Assembly (NCBI RefSeq): GCF_000737325.1
Contig: NZ_CP011125.1
Span: 9,114,001-9,178,000 of the forward strand
DNA: 64,000 nt
Direction: 5' to 3'
Origin: Sandaracinus amylolyticus
Lineage (GTDB): Bacteria; Myxococcota_A; Polyangia; Polyangiales; Sandaracinaceae
A program made the translations under genes and the position numbers. The notes under the pieces were generated by a model, which was not told the DNA's origin, searched no databases, and saw only the letters and a program-made list of their open reading frames with translations. Positions 31,461 to 40,018 of the stretch are shown piece after piece (the first letter of the stretch is position 1; the number at the start of each line of letters is the position of its first letter).

Positions 31461-34214
31461 TCACTCCCAGACCTGGATCGTCTCGGGCGCGCGCGTGCGG
31501 TACGTCGCGTCGACGTAGTCGACCACGTCGAGCAGGAAGGTCTCCATCGCGGGCCCGTTCGGCGTGCTCTCGGGCGCGTCGGTGTAGAACGTCCCGTTCA
31601 CGCACTCCGCGCCGCGACAGCGGCCGTCGGGGAACACGAAGATCGCCTTCTGGAACCGCTGCGCCTGGGGCAGGCGCGCGTCGCTCATGAAGTTCCAGAG
31701 CAGGAGCCCGGTCGCGAGCAGATCGCTCGGCTCCATGCCGTAGCCGTGGAGGAAGTAGACGACCGGATAGCGATACTCCGCGTACTGCGGATGGAAATAG
31801 CCGGGCGGCAGGATGATCGTCACCGGACCGCTCCGCTGCGCGGTCGGCGCGTCGAAGTCGAGCTCGATCGAGTTCACGTGATCGCAGCCCGATCCGATCT
31901 CCGAGCACAACGAGTCGCGCACGACCTCGCGATCACCGCCGGGCCAGCGGCGATCCATCGCCGCGAGCGACGAGAACAGCCGGTGCTGGATCTGCACCAC
32001 GGTGCCGACGTGACCGCCGTCGCCGTTGATCTTCTCCTGCTCGGTCGCGTCGATCGATCCGTAGCGGACCATCGCGTGCCGTCCGATCTCGTTCCACGGC
32101 ACGGCCGAGAACACGAAGTCCTGGTCGCGGCCGTCGAGATAGAGCGCGCTGTGCCCGTTGTAGAAGCGCACCGGGATGCCGCGCGACGCGAACGCGCCCA
32201 TCGAGTGGTGCCCCATCACGACCCAGTTGAAGAGGTCGCGCACGCCGCCGTCGGCGAACACGTCCTGCGCGCGCGCCGTCGCGTCGTCCATCTCGCGCAG
32301 CATCCCGCGCGGCGAGGCGTCGATCATGCGCTGCGCGCCCTGGGTGCGCGTGAAGACGCCGTCGCCCTCGCCCGAGTCGTACCCGCCGTCGGCGAGCTGC
32401 GCGGTGCCGTCGACTCCGTCGATGCCGAAGTCGTCGAACGGCTCGCCGTCCTGGCGATCCCAGTCGCCCTCGGTGCCGAGCGGGTTGTACTGGAAGTCGT
32501 AGTCGTCCCCCGCGGGATCGGGGTTCGTGATCGCGTCGTAGCCCTCTTCCATCTCGCTCGGGAGCCCGTCGCTCCCGACGTCGCGATAGGGCTCGCGGCC
32601 GTTGCGGATCACCGGCTCGCCGGGATCGCGGCGGCCATTGCCGTTCACGTCGACCGCATAAGCGACCTCCGCCGGAGCGCTGTTGTCGCCCTCGGGCGCC
32701 CATCGTCCGGTGTCGCCCGGCACCTCGGCTCCGTCGCAGAAGCTGATGACCGGATATCGACCCTCGGGGTTGTACTCGTCGTCGAACCATCCGGTCGCCG
32801 CGAGCTCGTCGCCGCCCTCGGGCTCGGGCGCGATGCGGATCACGTTCTCGAGCGCGCAGCGCTCGGCCGGAAGTCGATAACGCTCGGAGTCGGGCGTGCC
32901 CGGGGGCGCGACGTTCGGATCGTCGGCGTCGAGCCCGGCGTCGGTGTTCGCGTTGCCGAACATCGCCGAGAGATCACGGAAGATCTCGAGGTACTCGCGG
33001 CGATCGAAGCGCCCGCCCTGCCCGTCGTACGCGTCCTCGTACCACCAGTTCTCGAAGTGCTGCACGTGCTCCATGAACTGGCCGCGCGCGGGCGCGCGAT
33101 CCTGCGACGCAGCGCTGCAGTCCACGGTGCCCGACTGGCGCTCTTCCTCGGTGCAGAACCCGCCGAGGTGATAGCGGCGGATGTACTCGAGCATGTATTG
33201 CCAATCGGTCGGGCCACCGAGCGGAGCGACGAAGTCGAAGCGATCCGGATTGCCGAGCCCGACTCGACCGCTCCCGCTGCCACCCATCGAGACGCCGGTG
33301 ATGCCGCGATAGACGAAGCGGCGATCGCGGCGCTGCGGTCCCTCGTCACGCGTCACGACCTGGTACGTGCCGAGGCGCGGCGCGCGGAAGTGGAAGACGC
33401 CGTCGCCCGCGCTGCCTTCGAACACCGGATCGGCGATCGGCACGATGCGCGGCTCGGTCACGCCCGGGCCGACGTACGCGACCTCGACGTGGCCGCGATG
33501 CGCGTGCGAGGGGAGCAGCGCGAGGCGGATCGGCACCGCGAGATCGAGCTCGCGCGGGAAGCGCGTGCGACCCGCGCTGCTCGCGAGCGACACCGCAGGA
33601 CCGAGCGCGCGGTAGCCCTCGGGCACGATCGCGTCGCTCGCGCACGCGATCTGCGCGTCGAACGCGTCGACCTGGAACTCGTCCTCGCGCGACGCGCCCT
33701 CGGCGAGCGCGATGCGCGCGCCGCGCAGCGATCCGCTGGTCGCCTCGATCGCCCCGCCCGGCGCGACGTTCCCGCTCGCCTCGCCCTCGCACTGCGGCAC
33801 CGTCGTGCCGGTGATCGCGACCTCGAGCTCGGCCTCGACGCGCTGGCCGTCCTCGCTCGTCGCGGTCGCGGTCACGGTGAGCACACCCTCGCTCACGCCG
33901 GTGATCTCGAGCGCGTGGCGCGACGTGCCGAGCGGCTCGATCACGAGATCGCCGGGCAGCGCTTCGATCGATCCCGCGCCGCTCGTCTCGAACGAGAGCG
34001 AGACGTCGTTGCACGAGAACGGGCGCGTCAGCTCGATGGTCACGTCGCGCGTCGCGCCGACGGTCACACCGACGCTGGCGTGCGACCAGGCGACGGGCTG
34101 GAGCACGCACGGCGTGCCGCCGTCGGGCGCGGGCGGCGCGACGTCGTCGTCGCCGCAGCCGGTCAGCGAGAGCACGATGGACGTGAAGAGAAGCGCGCGG
34201 ATACGGCAGGACAT
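31461..34214 (-). CDS. Lipoprotein esterase with circularly permuted alpha/beta-hydrolase motifs
   Basis: 917 residues from ATG 34214. The lipobox is SLTGC (Cys near 20). Residues 30-130 look Ig-like. The PF00756-type esterase motifs occur in an unusual order: GITGVSMGGSGSGRVGLGNPDRFDFVAPLGG (nucleophile Ser near 310) comes first. An Asp-rich, EF-hand-like insert follows (AYAVDVNGNGRRDPGE, about 500-600). NGDGGHVGTVVQIQHRLF near 731 gives a likely catalytic His. Only at the end, near 808-917, comes YRYPVVYFLHGYGMEP...AIFVFPDGRC...METFLLDVVDYVDATYRTR, which normally precedes the GxSxGG strand. It probably faces the periplasm or surface and may cleave acyl or carbohydrate esters. Confidence 0.8.
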   Translation of the reverse strand: MSCRIRALLFTSIVLSLTGCGDDDVAPPAPDGGTPCVLQPVAWSHASVGVTVGATRDVTIELTRPFSCNDVSLSFETSGAGSIEALPGDLVIEPLGTSRHALEITGVSEGVLTVTATATSEDGQRVEAELEVAITGTTVPQCEGEASGNVAPGGAIEATSGSLRGARIALAEGASREDEFQVDAFDAQIACASDAIVPEGYRALGPAVSLASSAGRTRFPRELDLAVPIRLALLPSHAHRGHVEVAYVGPGVTEPRIVPIADPVFEGSAGDGVFHFRAPRLGTYQVVTRDEGPQRRDRRFVYRGITGVSMGGSGSGRVGLGNPDRFDFVAPLGGPTDWQYMLEYIRRYHLGGFCTEEERQSGTVDCSAASQDRAPARGQFMEHVQHFENWWYEDAYDGQGGRFDRREYLEIFRDLSAMFGNANTDAGLDADDPNVAPPGTPDSERYRLPAERCALENVIRIAPEPEGGDELAATGWFDDEYNPEGRYPVISFCDGAEVPGDTGRWAPEGDNSAPAEVAYAVDVNGNGRRDPGEPVIRNGREPYRDVGSDGLPSEMEEGYDAITNPDPAGDDYDFQYNPLGTEGDWDRQDGEPFDDFGIDGVDGTAQLADGGYDSGEGDGVFTRTQGAQRMIDASPRGMLREMDDATARAQDVFADGGVRDLFNWVVMGHHSMGAFASRGIPVRFYNGHSALYLDGRDQDFVFSAVPWNEIGRHAMVRYGSIDATEQEKINGDGGHVGTVVQIQHRLFSSLAAMDRRWPGGDREVVRDSLCSEIGSGCDHVNSIELDFDAPTAQRSGPVTIILPPGYFHPQYAEYRYPVVYFLHGYGMEPSDLLATGLLLWNFMSDARLPQAQRFQKAIFVFPDGRCRGAECVNGTFYTDAPESTPNGPAMETFLLDVVDYVDATYRTRAPETIQVWE

Positions 34215-34286
34215 CGCGCGCGAGGATAACGCGACCGACTCGTGCGCTGGAAAGCACGAACATGAGTTCGGGCGAGCGCGCTCACG

Positions 34287-34328
34287 CTGGCCGCTCGGAA
34301 CGTTGAGCTGGCCGTTTGGGACATCCTC
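34287..34328. repeat. Two-unit 21-bp direct repeat
   Basis: ctggccg-t-gga/gac units of 21 bp at 34287-34307 and 34308-34328 lie in the 122-bp gap between two same-strand genes. Two diverged copies only, so this may be a relic. Confidence 0.35.
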
Positions 34329-34336
34329 GCCGCGGA

Positions 34337-34927
34337 TCAGACGTCCGCGTCGAGCCCCGTCGCGCGATGGATGTCGCGCACCGCGTCGCGCAGTCGATCG
34401 ACCAGCGGATGATCGAAGTCGTGCGCGAGCGCGCGCACCACCTCGCGGTAGTACCAGAGCGTCTCTTCGCGCGACGCCGTGAAGCGCGTGAACACCTCGT
34501 CGCCCATGCGCTGGTGGTCGTCGACGATGCTGCGCGCGTTGTGCAGCTTGTCCGCGGCGCTGATCAGCTTCACCTCCGCGGGCTCGTCGCGCAGGTGCGC
34601 GAGGTACGCGAGCTTGCGCGGCTTCCACGGCGCCTTGTTCTGCGCGTCGGTCGCGTCGGAGAGCGCGCGCACCAGCCGCGTCACGCGCGCGCCGAAGCGC
34701 GCCTCGAGCTCCGACGCTTGCGCGCCCGGGATGTCCTCGAGGTAGTCGTGGAGCGCGGCCGCGCAGATCTGATCTTCGTCGCCGCCGTGCTCCATCACGA
34801 GCGTCGTGACCGAGAGCAGGTGCGTCAGGTACGGCGCGCCGCTGCCCTTGCGCGCGCGTGCCGCGAACGCATCGGCGGCGAGCTGCAGCGCTTCTCCCAC
34901 GCGCGGTCCGTAGAACGCGTGCGCCAT
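34337..34927 (-). CDS. HD-domain phosphohydrolase, small (p)ppGpp-hydrolase type
   Basis: 196 residues from ATG 34927. The HD pattern is complete: YLTHLLSVTTLVMEHGGDEDQICAAALHDYLEDIPG supplies the first His, the HD pair and the ED, and a later Asp is in KLISAADKLHNARSIVDD. This matches the small SpoT/MESH1-like hydrolases that remove pyrophosphate from (p)ppGpp using Mn2+. No synthetase, TGS or ACT domain is present, so it would only degrade alarmone. ADP-ribose-type or other nucleotide substrates are possible. It lies alone between the esterase and an SDR gene. Confidence 0.87.
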   Translation of the reverse strand: MAHAFYGPRVGEALQLAADAFAARARKGSGAPYLTHLLSVTTLVMEHGGDEDQICAAALHDYLEDIPGAQASELEARFGARVTRLVRALSDATDAQNKAPWKPRKLAYLAHLRDEPAEVKLISAADKLHNARSIVDDHQRMGDEVFTRFTASREETLWYYREVVRALAHDFDHPLVDRLRDAVRDIHRATGLDADV

Positions 34928-35010
34928 GACTGGGATGCTGCCATGCGCGTGATAGGCTCGCGAGCCCGCGCGCGACCTTCGTGGGAGGCGCACGCGGCAG
35001 GAGACTTCGA

Positions 35011-35847
35011 ATGACGACGAGCAAGATCCCCAGCGGTGCGCGTTCGGTCATCACGGGCGCGGGTAGCGGCTTCGGGCGAGCGGTGTCGCTCGCGCTCGCG
35101 GAGCGCGGCGCGCGGCTGCTGCTGAGCGACGTGTCGAAGGAGGGCCTCGCCGAGAGCGTCTCGATGGCGCGCGGCAAAGGCGCCCAGATCGAGTCGATGA
35201 TCGTCGACGTGCGCGACGCCGCGCAGATCGAGGGCATGGCGAAGCGCGCCGAAGAGATGTGGGGCGGCGTCGACGTGCTCGTGAACAACGCGGGCGTCGC
35301 GGTCGCGGGCGAGGTCGGATCGATCCCGCTCGACGACTGGAAGTGGCAGGTCGACATCAACCTCTGGGGCGTCATCTACGGCTGCCACTACTTCGTGCCG
35401 AAGATGAAGGCGCACAAGTCGGGGTGGATCCTCAACGTCGCGTCGATCGCGGGCGTCGTCTCCGCGCCGATGATGGGCCCGTACAACGTGACGAAGGCGG
35501 GCGTGATCGCGCTGAGCGAGACGCTCGCGACCGAGCTCGCGACGAGCGGCATCAAGGTCACCGCGCTGTGCCCGAGCTTCTTCCGCACCAACATCCACAA
35601 GGGATCGCGCGCGACCGGGATGCTCACCGGGCGCACCGAGAAGCTCGTCACGCAGTCGAAGTGGAGCGCCGAGGAGATCGCGGAGCACGCGCTGCGCGGC
35701 CTCGAGCGCGGCCAGCTCTACGTGATGCCGCAGTCCGACGCGAAGGCGATGTGGCGCCTCAAGCGCGCGCTCGGCGGCGGATTCTTCGGCGCGATCGGCG
35801 CGGCCGCGAAGCGCGGCGTGCTCGATCGGGTGATGGGCCGGGACTGA
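35011..35847 (+). CDS. Short-chain dehydrogenase/reductase
   Basis: 278 residues from ATG 35011 (aggag upstream). Classical SDR: cofactor loop VITGAGSGFGRAV near 14-26, acidic LLLSDVSKE suggesting NAD(H) preference, NNAG near 93, catalytic Ser in ILNVASIAG near 148, and Tyr/Lys in YNVTKAG near 161-165. The long C-terminal part (MWRLKRALGGGFFGAIGAAAKRGVLDRVMG) resembles SDRs acting on lipophilic substrates. The substrate is unknown. It is convergent with the small membrane gene at 35848. Confidence 0.92.
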   Translation: MTTSKIPSGARSVITGAGSGFGRAVSLALAERGARLLLSDVSKEGLAESVSMARGKGAQIESMIVDVRDAAQIEGMAKRAEEMWGGVDVLVNNAGVAVAGEVGSIPLDDWKWQVDINLWGVIYGCHYFVPKMKAHKSGWILNVASIAGVVSAPMMGPYNVTKAGVIALSETLATELATSGIKVTALCPSFFRTNIHKGSRATGMLTGRTEKLVTQSKWSAEEIAEHALRGLERGQLYVMPQSDAKAMWRLKRALGGGFFGAIGAAAKRGVLDRVMGRD

Positions 35848-36036
35848 TCAGCGCGCCGGCTCGACCGAGGGCTGGTGCTCGACGTGGGTCGTCGCGTGGC
35901 TCCACGCGATCATCGCGATCACCAGCAGCGTCGGCACGATCAAGAGGAGCAGGGCCCCGAGCAGCGCGCCCTTCAGCGCGCGCGGGCTCAGCCCGGAGCC
36001 GAAGGGCTCGCGACCGCGGTCGAAGGTCTCGGCCAT
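35848..36036 (-). CDS. Small single-pass membrane protein
   Basis: 62 residues from ATG 36036 with gaggagc upstream. A basic N-terminal region precedes one hydrophobic segment (ALLGALLLLIVPTLLVIAMIAW, about 24-45) and a short His-containing tail. It is the second of two small tandem membrane genes (12-bp gap). No family is recognised. Confidence 0.65.
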   Translation of the reverse strand: MAETFDRGREPFGSGLSPRALKGALLGALLLLIVPTLLVIAMIAWSHATTHVEHQPSVEPAR

Positions 36037-36048
36037 GACGTCAGCTCC

Positions 36049-36240
36049 TCACTTCGCGCTCTCGATCGCGCGGTCGTCCGGCACCACGATGCGATTGCGA
36101 TCGCCGACCTCCGCGATGAGCAGGATCAGCGTCGCGACCAGCGGCGGGACGAGCAGCGCGAACAGCACGATCGCGACGAGCTTGCGCGCGTCGCTCTTGG
36201 TGTTGGGCTCGAGCGGGTGTCGTGAGTAGACCTCGGCCAT
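36049..36240 (-). CDS. Small single-pass membrane protein
   Basis: 63 residues from ATG 36240 (gagga about 8 nt upstream; ATG 36270 is a longer alternative). One hydrophobic segment at about 19-43 ([26 protein letters not shown]) and a charged C-terminus. It shares layout with the downstream 62-residue protein, so the pair could form a complex. A weak -24/-12-like motif lies at 36266-36281 on this strand. Confidence 0.62.
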   Translation of the reverse strand: MAEVYSRHPLEPNTKSDARKLVAIVLFALLVPPLVATLILLIAEVGDRNRIVVPDDRAIESAK

Positions 36241-36337
36241 CTTCGCGTCCTCGCGCGCGAACGCGTGCATCGATCGCGCCTGTGAACGCGGCCGAGGCGC
36301 GTCGACACGCGAGGCATCGTTCCGCGATACTGCGCGC

Positions 36338-38089
36338 GTGGCGTACGACCTCGCGATCGTGAACGGGATGGTGGTCGACGGAACCGGCGCGCCCGCGCGG
36401 CGCGCCGACGTCGGCGTGAAGGACGGGCGCATCGTGGCGATCGGCGCGCTCGAGGAGCGCGCGGCGCGCACGATCGACGCGGAGGGCGCGCTCGTCACGC
36501 CGGGGTTCGTCGATCTGCACACGCACTACGACGGACAGGCATCGTGGGACGCGTCGATGCTGCCGAGCTCGGCGCACGGCGTGACCACCGCGGTGATGGG
36601 CAACTGCGGCGTGGGATTCGCGCCGGTGCGCCCGCGCGATCGCGAGCGGCTCATCGCGCTGATGGAAGGCGTCGAGGACATCCCGGGCAGCGCGCTCGCC
36701 GAGGGCATCCGCTGGGAGTGGGAGCAGTTCGGCGAGTACCTCGACGCGCTCGATCGACGTCCGCGCACGATCGACGTCGCGGCGCAGGTGCCGCACGACG
36801 CGCTGCGCGTGTACGTGATGGGCGAGCGCGCGGTCGCGGGTGGACGCGCCACCGACGACGACGTGGCCGGGATGCGCGCGATGCTGCGCGCCGCGCTCGA
36901 GCAGGGGGCGCTCGGGTTCTCGACCGGGCGCAGCGACAACCATCGCGCCAAGGACGGCAGCGAGACGCCCGCCGCCGACGCCGAGGCGCGCGAGCTCGCG
37001 GGCATCGCGCGCGCGTTCGAGGGGCTCGGCCGCGGCGTGCTCCAGGCGGTGAGCGACTTCGACATGCACGTCTCGCCGGAGCGCTTCGACCCCGAGTTCG
37101 ACGTGCTCGAGGCGATGGCCGAAGCAGCGGGCCGTCCGCTCGCGATCTCGACGCTGCAGCGCGACTCGGCGACCGATCAGTGGCGCAAGATCCTCGCGCG
37201 CATCGAGCGCGCGAGCGCGCGCGGCGTCACGATGAACGCGCTGGTCGCGCCGCGGCCGATCGGCGTGATCCTCGGGCTCGACGCCACGTTCCATCCGTTC
37301 ATCGGGTTCCCCTCGTACAAGGCGATCGCGCACCTGCCGCTCGCGGAGCGCGTCGCGATCCTCTCGCGCCCCGACGTGAAGGCGAAGTTGTTGAGCGAGC
37401 GTTCAGAAAAGGTCGCGGGGGATGGATCGCCGATCCCGCCCCTCGCCGATCAGCTGCTCGCCGCGATCGACTTCGTCGCGATGCGTCTCTTCCGCATGGG
37501 CGCGACGCCGAGCTACGAGCCGCAGCGGCAGGACGCGCTCTTCGCCGAGGCGATGCGCCGCGGGGTGCCTGCGCTCGAGGTGGTCTACGACGCACTGCTC
37601 GAGGAGAGCGGCAACGCGCTGCTCTACTTCCCGCTCTACAATTACGGCGGCTACTCGCTCGACGACGTCGCGGAGATGCTGCACCACCCGCGCGCGATGG
37701 TCTCGCTCGGCGACGGCGGCGCGCACGTCGGCACGATCTGCGACGCGAGCATGTTCACGTACTTCCTCGTGCACTGGGCGCGCGATCGCGAGCGCGGTCG
37801 GTTCTCGATCGAAGACGCGGTGCGCAAGCTGACGAGCGAGCCCGCGCGCTGGGCGGGGCTCGTCGATCGCGGGGAGATCGCGATCGGTCGGCGCGCGGAT
37901 CTGAACGTGATCGAGCTCGATCGTCTGGCGCTGCGCGCGCCGCGCCTGGTGCGCGATCTGCCCGCGGGCGGAAAGCGCTTCCTGCAGGACGCGATCGGCT
38001 ATCGCGCGACGATCGTGCGCGGCGAGCCGATCGCGATCGATGGCGCGCTCACCGGCGCGACCCCGGGCCGCATCGTGCGCGCGTCGTGA
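36338..38089 (+). CDS. D-aminoacylase / N-acyl-D-amino-acid deacylase-like amidohydrolase
   Basis: 583 residues from GTG 36338. The amidohydrolase fold carries the metal-binding [15 protein letters not shown] near 54-67, [12 protein letters not shown] near 87-98 as in D-aminoacylases, and a late [15 protein letters not shown] region near 458-472 supplying the catalytic Asp/His. [27 protein letters not shown] is the usual C-terminal beta-sandwich entry. Members hydrolyse N-acyl-D-amino acids or related amides in the cytoplasm. The exact substrate cannot be told. It is transcribed alone, divergent from the two small membrane genes. Confidence 0.9.
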   Translation: MAYDLAIVNGMVVDGTGAPARRADVGVKDGRIVAIGALEERAARTIDAEGALVTPGFVDLHTHYDGQASWDASMLPSSAHGVTTAVMGNCGVGFAPVRPRDRERLIALMEGVEDIPGSALAEGIRWEWEQFGEYLDALDRRPRTIDVAAQVPHDALRVYVMGERAVAGGRATDDDVAGMRAMLRAALEQGALGFSTGRSDNHRAKDGSETPAADAEARELAGIARAFEGLGRGVLQAVSDFDMHVSPERFDPEFDVLEAMAEAAGRPLAISTLQRDSATDQWRKILARIERASARGVTMNALVAPRPIGVILGLDATFHPFIGFPSYKAIAHLPLAERVAILSRPDVKAKLLSERSEKVAGDGSPIPPLADQLLAAIDFVAMRLFRMGATPSYEPQRQDALFAEAMRRGVPALEVVYDALLEESGNALLYFPLYNYGGYSLDDVAEMLHHPRAMVSLGDGGAHVGTICDASMFTYFLVHWARDRERGRFSIEDAVRKLTSEPARWAGLVDRGEIAIGRRADLNVIELDRLALRAPRLVRDLPAGGKRFLQDAIGYRATIVRGEPIAIDGALTGATPGRIVRAS

Positions 38090-38596
38090 TCAATCGACCT
38101 CGGCGCGCCACAGCGCGTCGAGGTCGAGCTCGAGCGCGTCGATCCACACGATGCACTGCTCGGGGTTCACGTCGATGCCGCGGTCGACGAGCTCGACGAG
38201 CGCTGGCGGCACCCAGCACACGAGCATCGACCCGTACGACGGGCAGCCGTGAGCGCGGTCGTGGACCGAGATCCACGTGTCCCACGGGGGCACGTTGTCG
38301 GCGTCGAAGAAGCCATCGGTCTCGAGCTCCGCTGCGCCGCAGGAGAGGTTCGCGTCCGGGAAGTACACGAGGAGGCGCCCGCTCGCGGGACGCGTGCTGG
38401 GCGGGATCGGCTCGCCGCGCACGCGCCGGTCACGACGCGACACCAGCCACGCGACCGTCTGCGCACGATCGCGCGCGAGGAGTTGCGGCTGGAGCTGTGG
38501 ATCGCGCAGGGAGCGGCGCGGATCTCCGATGCCCGCGCGCGGCGCGCACCACGCGATCGTCTCCGCGAGCCGCTGCGCGAACGTGCTCCTCTTCAT
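38090..38596 (-). CDS. Hypothetical protein
   Basis: 168 residues from ATG 38596. An N-terminal helical part precedes a region with LLVYFPDANLSCGAAELETDGFFDADNVPPWDTWISV and CWVPPALVELVDRGIDVNPEQCIVWI. It has no signal peptide or catalytic motif. The ATG overlaps the stop of 38593-39054 by 4 nt, so the two form a unit. The DNVPPWDTWI segment resembles immunity-type or SMI1-like small proteins only vaguely. No function is assigned. Confidence 0.65.
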   Translation of the reverse strand: MKRSTFAQRLAETIAWCAPRAGIGDPRRSLRDPQLQPQLLARDRAQTVAWLVSRRDRRVRGEPIPPSTRPASGRLLVYFPDANLSCGAAELETDGFFDADNVPPWDTWISVHDRAHGCPSYGSMLVCWVPPALVELVDRGIDVNPEQCIVWIDALELDLDALWRAEVD

Positions 38597-39054
38597 GGCG
38601 TCTTGGTGCGCGGCCACCAGCGACGGCCGGGGCCGAACGGCTTGGTGCCCGCGGGTGATCGCAACGACACGTGCGTGCGGATGTCGAGCACGAGCCCCGG
38701 CATGCCGCCGCCGTCGACGAGCTCGGCGAGCGTCGTGTCGAGGAACGTGTCGTAGATCTCCGCGCCGAACGCCGCCGCGCGGAACGTCGGCGCGCCGCGT
38801 AGCTCGCGCTCGAACCATCGCGCCGCAGCTTCGCGCGCCTCGGGCGCGACGAGGCGCGCGTCGTCGCAGGTGCCGTAGCTCATGCCCACCGGCCAGAGCC
38901 CCACGAGCCAGCCTTGCGGCGTCTCGCGCAGCGTGATGTCGAGGACGAGGTCCCCGTGCTCGATCGGGATCGTTCGCCCGTGGAAGTGCGCGACGAACGC
39001 TTCCGCTTCGTCGCGCGCGCCCACGAACGCTGCGAGGTTGTAGTAGATGGCCAC
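38593..39054 (-). CDS. Hypothetical protein
   Basis: 153 residues from GTG 39054, chosen for the ggggga site just upstream; the frame is open to 39168. Contains VAIYYNLAAFVGARDEAEAFVAHFHGRTIPI and a compact alpha/beta middle. No known motif, signal peptide or membrane segment. It is translationally coupled to the 168-residue protein that follows. Confidence 0.62.
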   Translation of the reverse strand: MAIYYNLAAFVGARDEAEAFVAHFHGRTIPIEHGDLVLDITLRETPQGWLVGLWPVGMSYGTCDDARLVAPEAREAAARWFERELRGAPTFRAAAFGAEIYDTFLDTTLAELVDGGGMPGLVLDIRTHVSLRSPAGTKPFGPGRRWWPRTKTP

Positions 39055-39133
39055 CGTTTCCCCCGCGATCGAGCGTACCGCGAGCGTGCGGTCGCATGCG
39101 ATGCGCGGGGTACGCAGGCCGTGCGCGCCGCGA

Positions 39134-39895
39134 TCAGAATTGCGGCTGGAAGAGCCCGATGTGCGCACCCGTCGGATCTTGGATGAACGAGATGCGCCCG
39201 ACGTTCGGCACCTCGATGAGCGGCACCACGATCGTCGCGCCGAGCGTCTCCGCCTTCGCGCGCGCGGCCTCGACCGTCTCGACCACGACGTAGGTCACCC
39301 ACATCGGGGGGAAGCCCTCGGCCTTGCCGAGGTCCGCGACGCCGTCCTCCATCCCCGTGCCGGTCGCGAACACGGTGCTGCTGCCGCCCGGCATCTGCGT
39401 CTCGATCCAGCCGAGCACGCTCGTGTAGACCTTCTTCGCGCGCGCGAGATCGGGGCTCGTGATCGTCTCCCAGCAGAACTCGCCCGGCTGCGGGCGACCC
39501 CCTGCGGGATCGTCGCCGTTCGACTTCAGCAGACCGATCGTCGCGCCCGCGAAGTCCGAGACGATCGCGAGACGACCGACCTCGGGCACGTCGGTCGGCG
39601 GCATCATCGTGGACCCTCCGAGCTCGCTCATGCGCGCGACGGTCGCGTCGACGTCCTCGACCGATACGTAGCTCAGCCAGAACGGCGGGAACGGCGCGCC
39701 CTCGGGCTTCTTCATGATCCCGCCGATGCTCTTCTCGCCGACGTGCGCGATCGGGTACGGCGGCGCGCCTTCGCCCATCGGGAAGTCGACGAAGCGCCAT
39801 CCGAAGAGCGCCGAATAGAACGCCTTCGCCTTCTCGACGTCGTCGGTCGTGAGCTCGCGCCAGACCACGCGACCGGGTGTCCGCTTCACGCTCAT
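39134..39895 (-). CDS. Two-domain VOC (glyoxalase/dioxygenase superfamily) protein
   Basis: 253 residues from ATG 39895 (gaggagc upstream). Two vicinal-oxygen-chelate repeats: RVVWRELTTDDVEKAKAFYSALFGWRF near 8-34 and GEFCWETITSPDLARAKKVYTSVLGWIE near 135-162. Each closes with a strand pair such as VGRISFIQDPTGAHIGLFQP. The two-domain, 27-kDa size is typical of hydroxylase-like or AfsA-unrelated VOC proteins of unknown substrate. Metal-binding His residues of the glyoxalase I type are incomplete, so an enzymatic role is not certain. Confidence 0.87.
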   Translation of the reverse strand: MSVKRTPGRVVWRELTTDDVEKAKAFYSALFGWRFVDFPMGEGAPPYPIAHVGEKSIGGIMKKPEGAPFPPFWLSYVSVEDVDATVARMSELGGSTMMPPTDVPEVGRLAIVSDFAGATIGLLKSNGDDPAGGRPQPGEFCWETITSPDLARAKKVYTSVLGWIETQMPGGSSTVFATGTGMEDGVADLGKAEGFPPMWVTYVVVETVEAARAKAETLGATIVVPLIEVPNVGRISFIQDPTGAHIGLFQPQF

Positions 39896-39961
39896 CACAT
39901 GCTCCTCGTCGTGCCGGCGCCCCCCGCGGGCGCGGCGCGCGAGCATCGGTAACACGAAGCG

Positions 39962-39997
39962 CGAAGGCCGCGCGCTCTCTCGAGCACGCGGCCTTCG
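39962..39997. terminator. Hairpin at the end of the flotillin operon
   Basis: An 11-bp stem (39962-39972 with 39987-39997, loop 14 nt) lies just after the flotillin stop on the reverse strand and upstream of the VOC gene. No long T-run. Confidence 0.6.
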
Positions 39998-40018
39998 TTC
40001 GATCACGCTCGGTCGGCG

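Noticed and set aside
36266-36281. -24/-12-like motif before the two small membrane genes (AGGCGCGATCGATGCA, reverse strand)
   Set aside because: Only 9 of 12 positions, both halves weakened, and well outside the 45-63 kb cluster.
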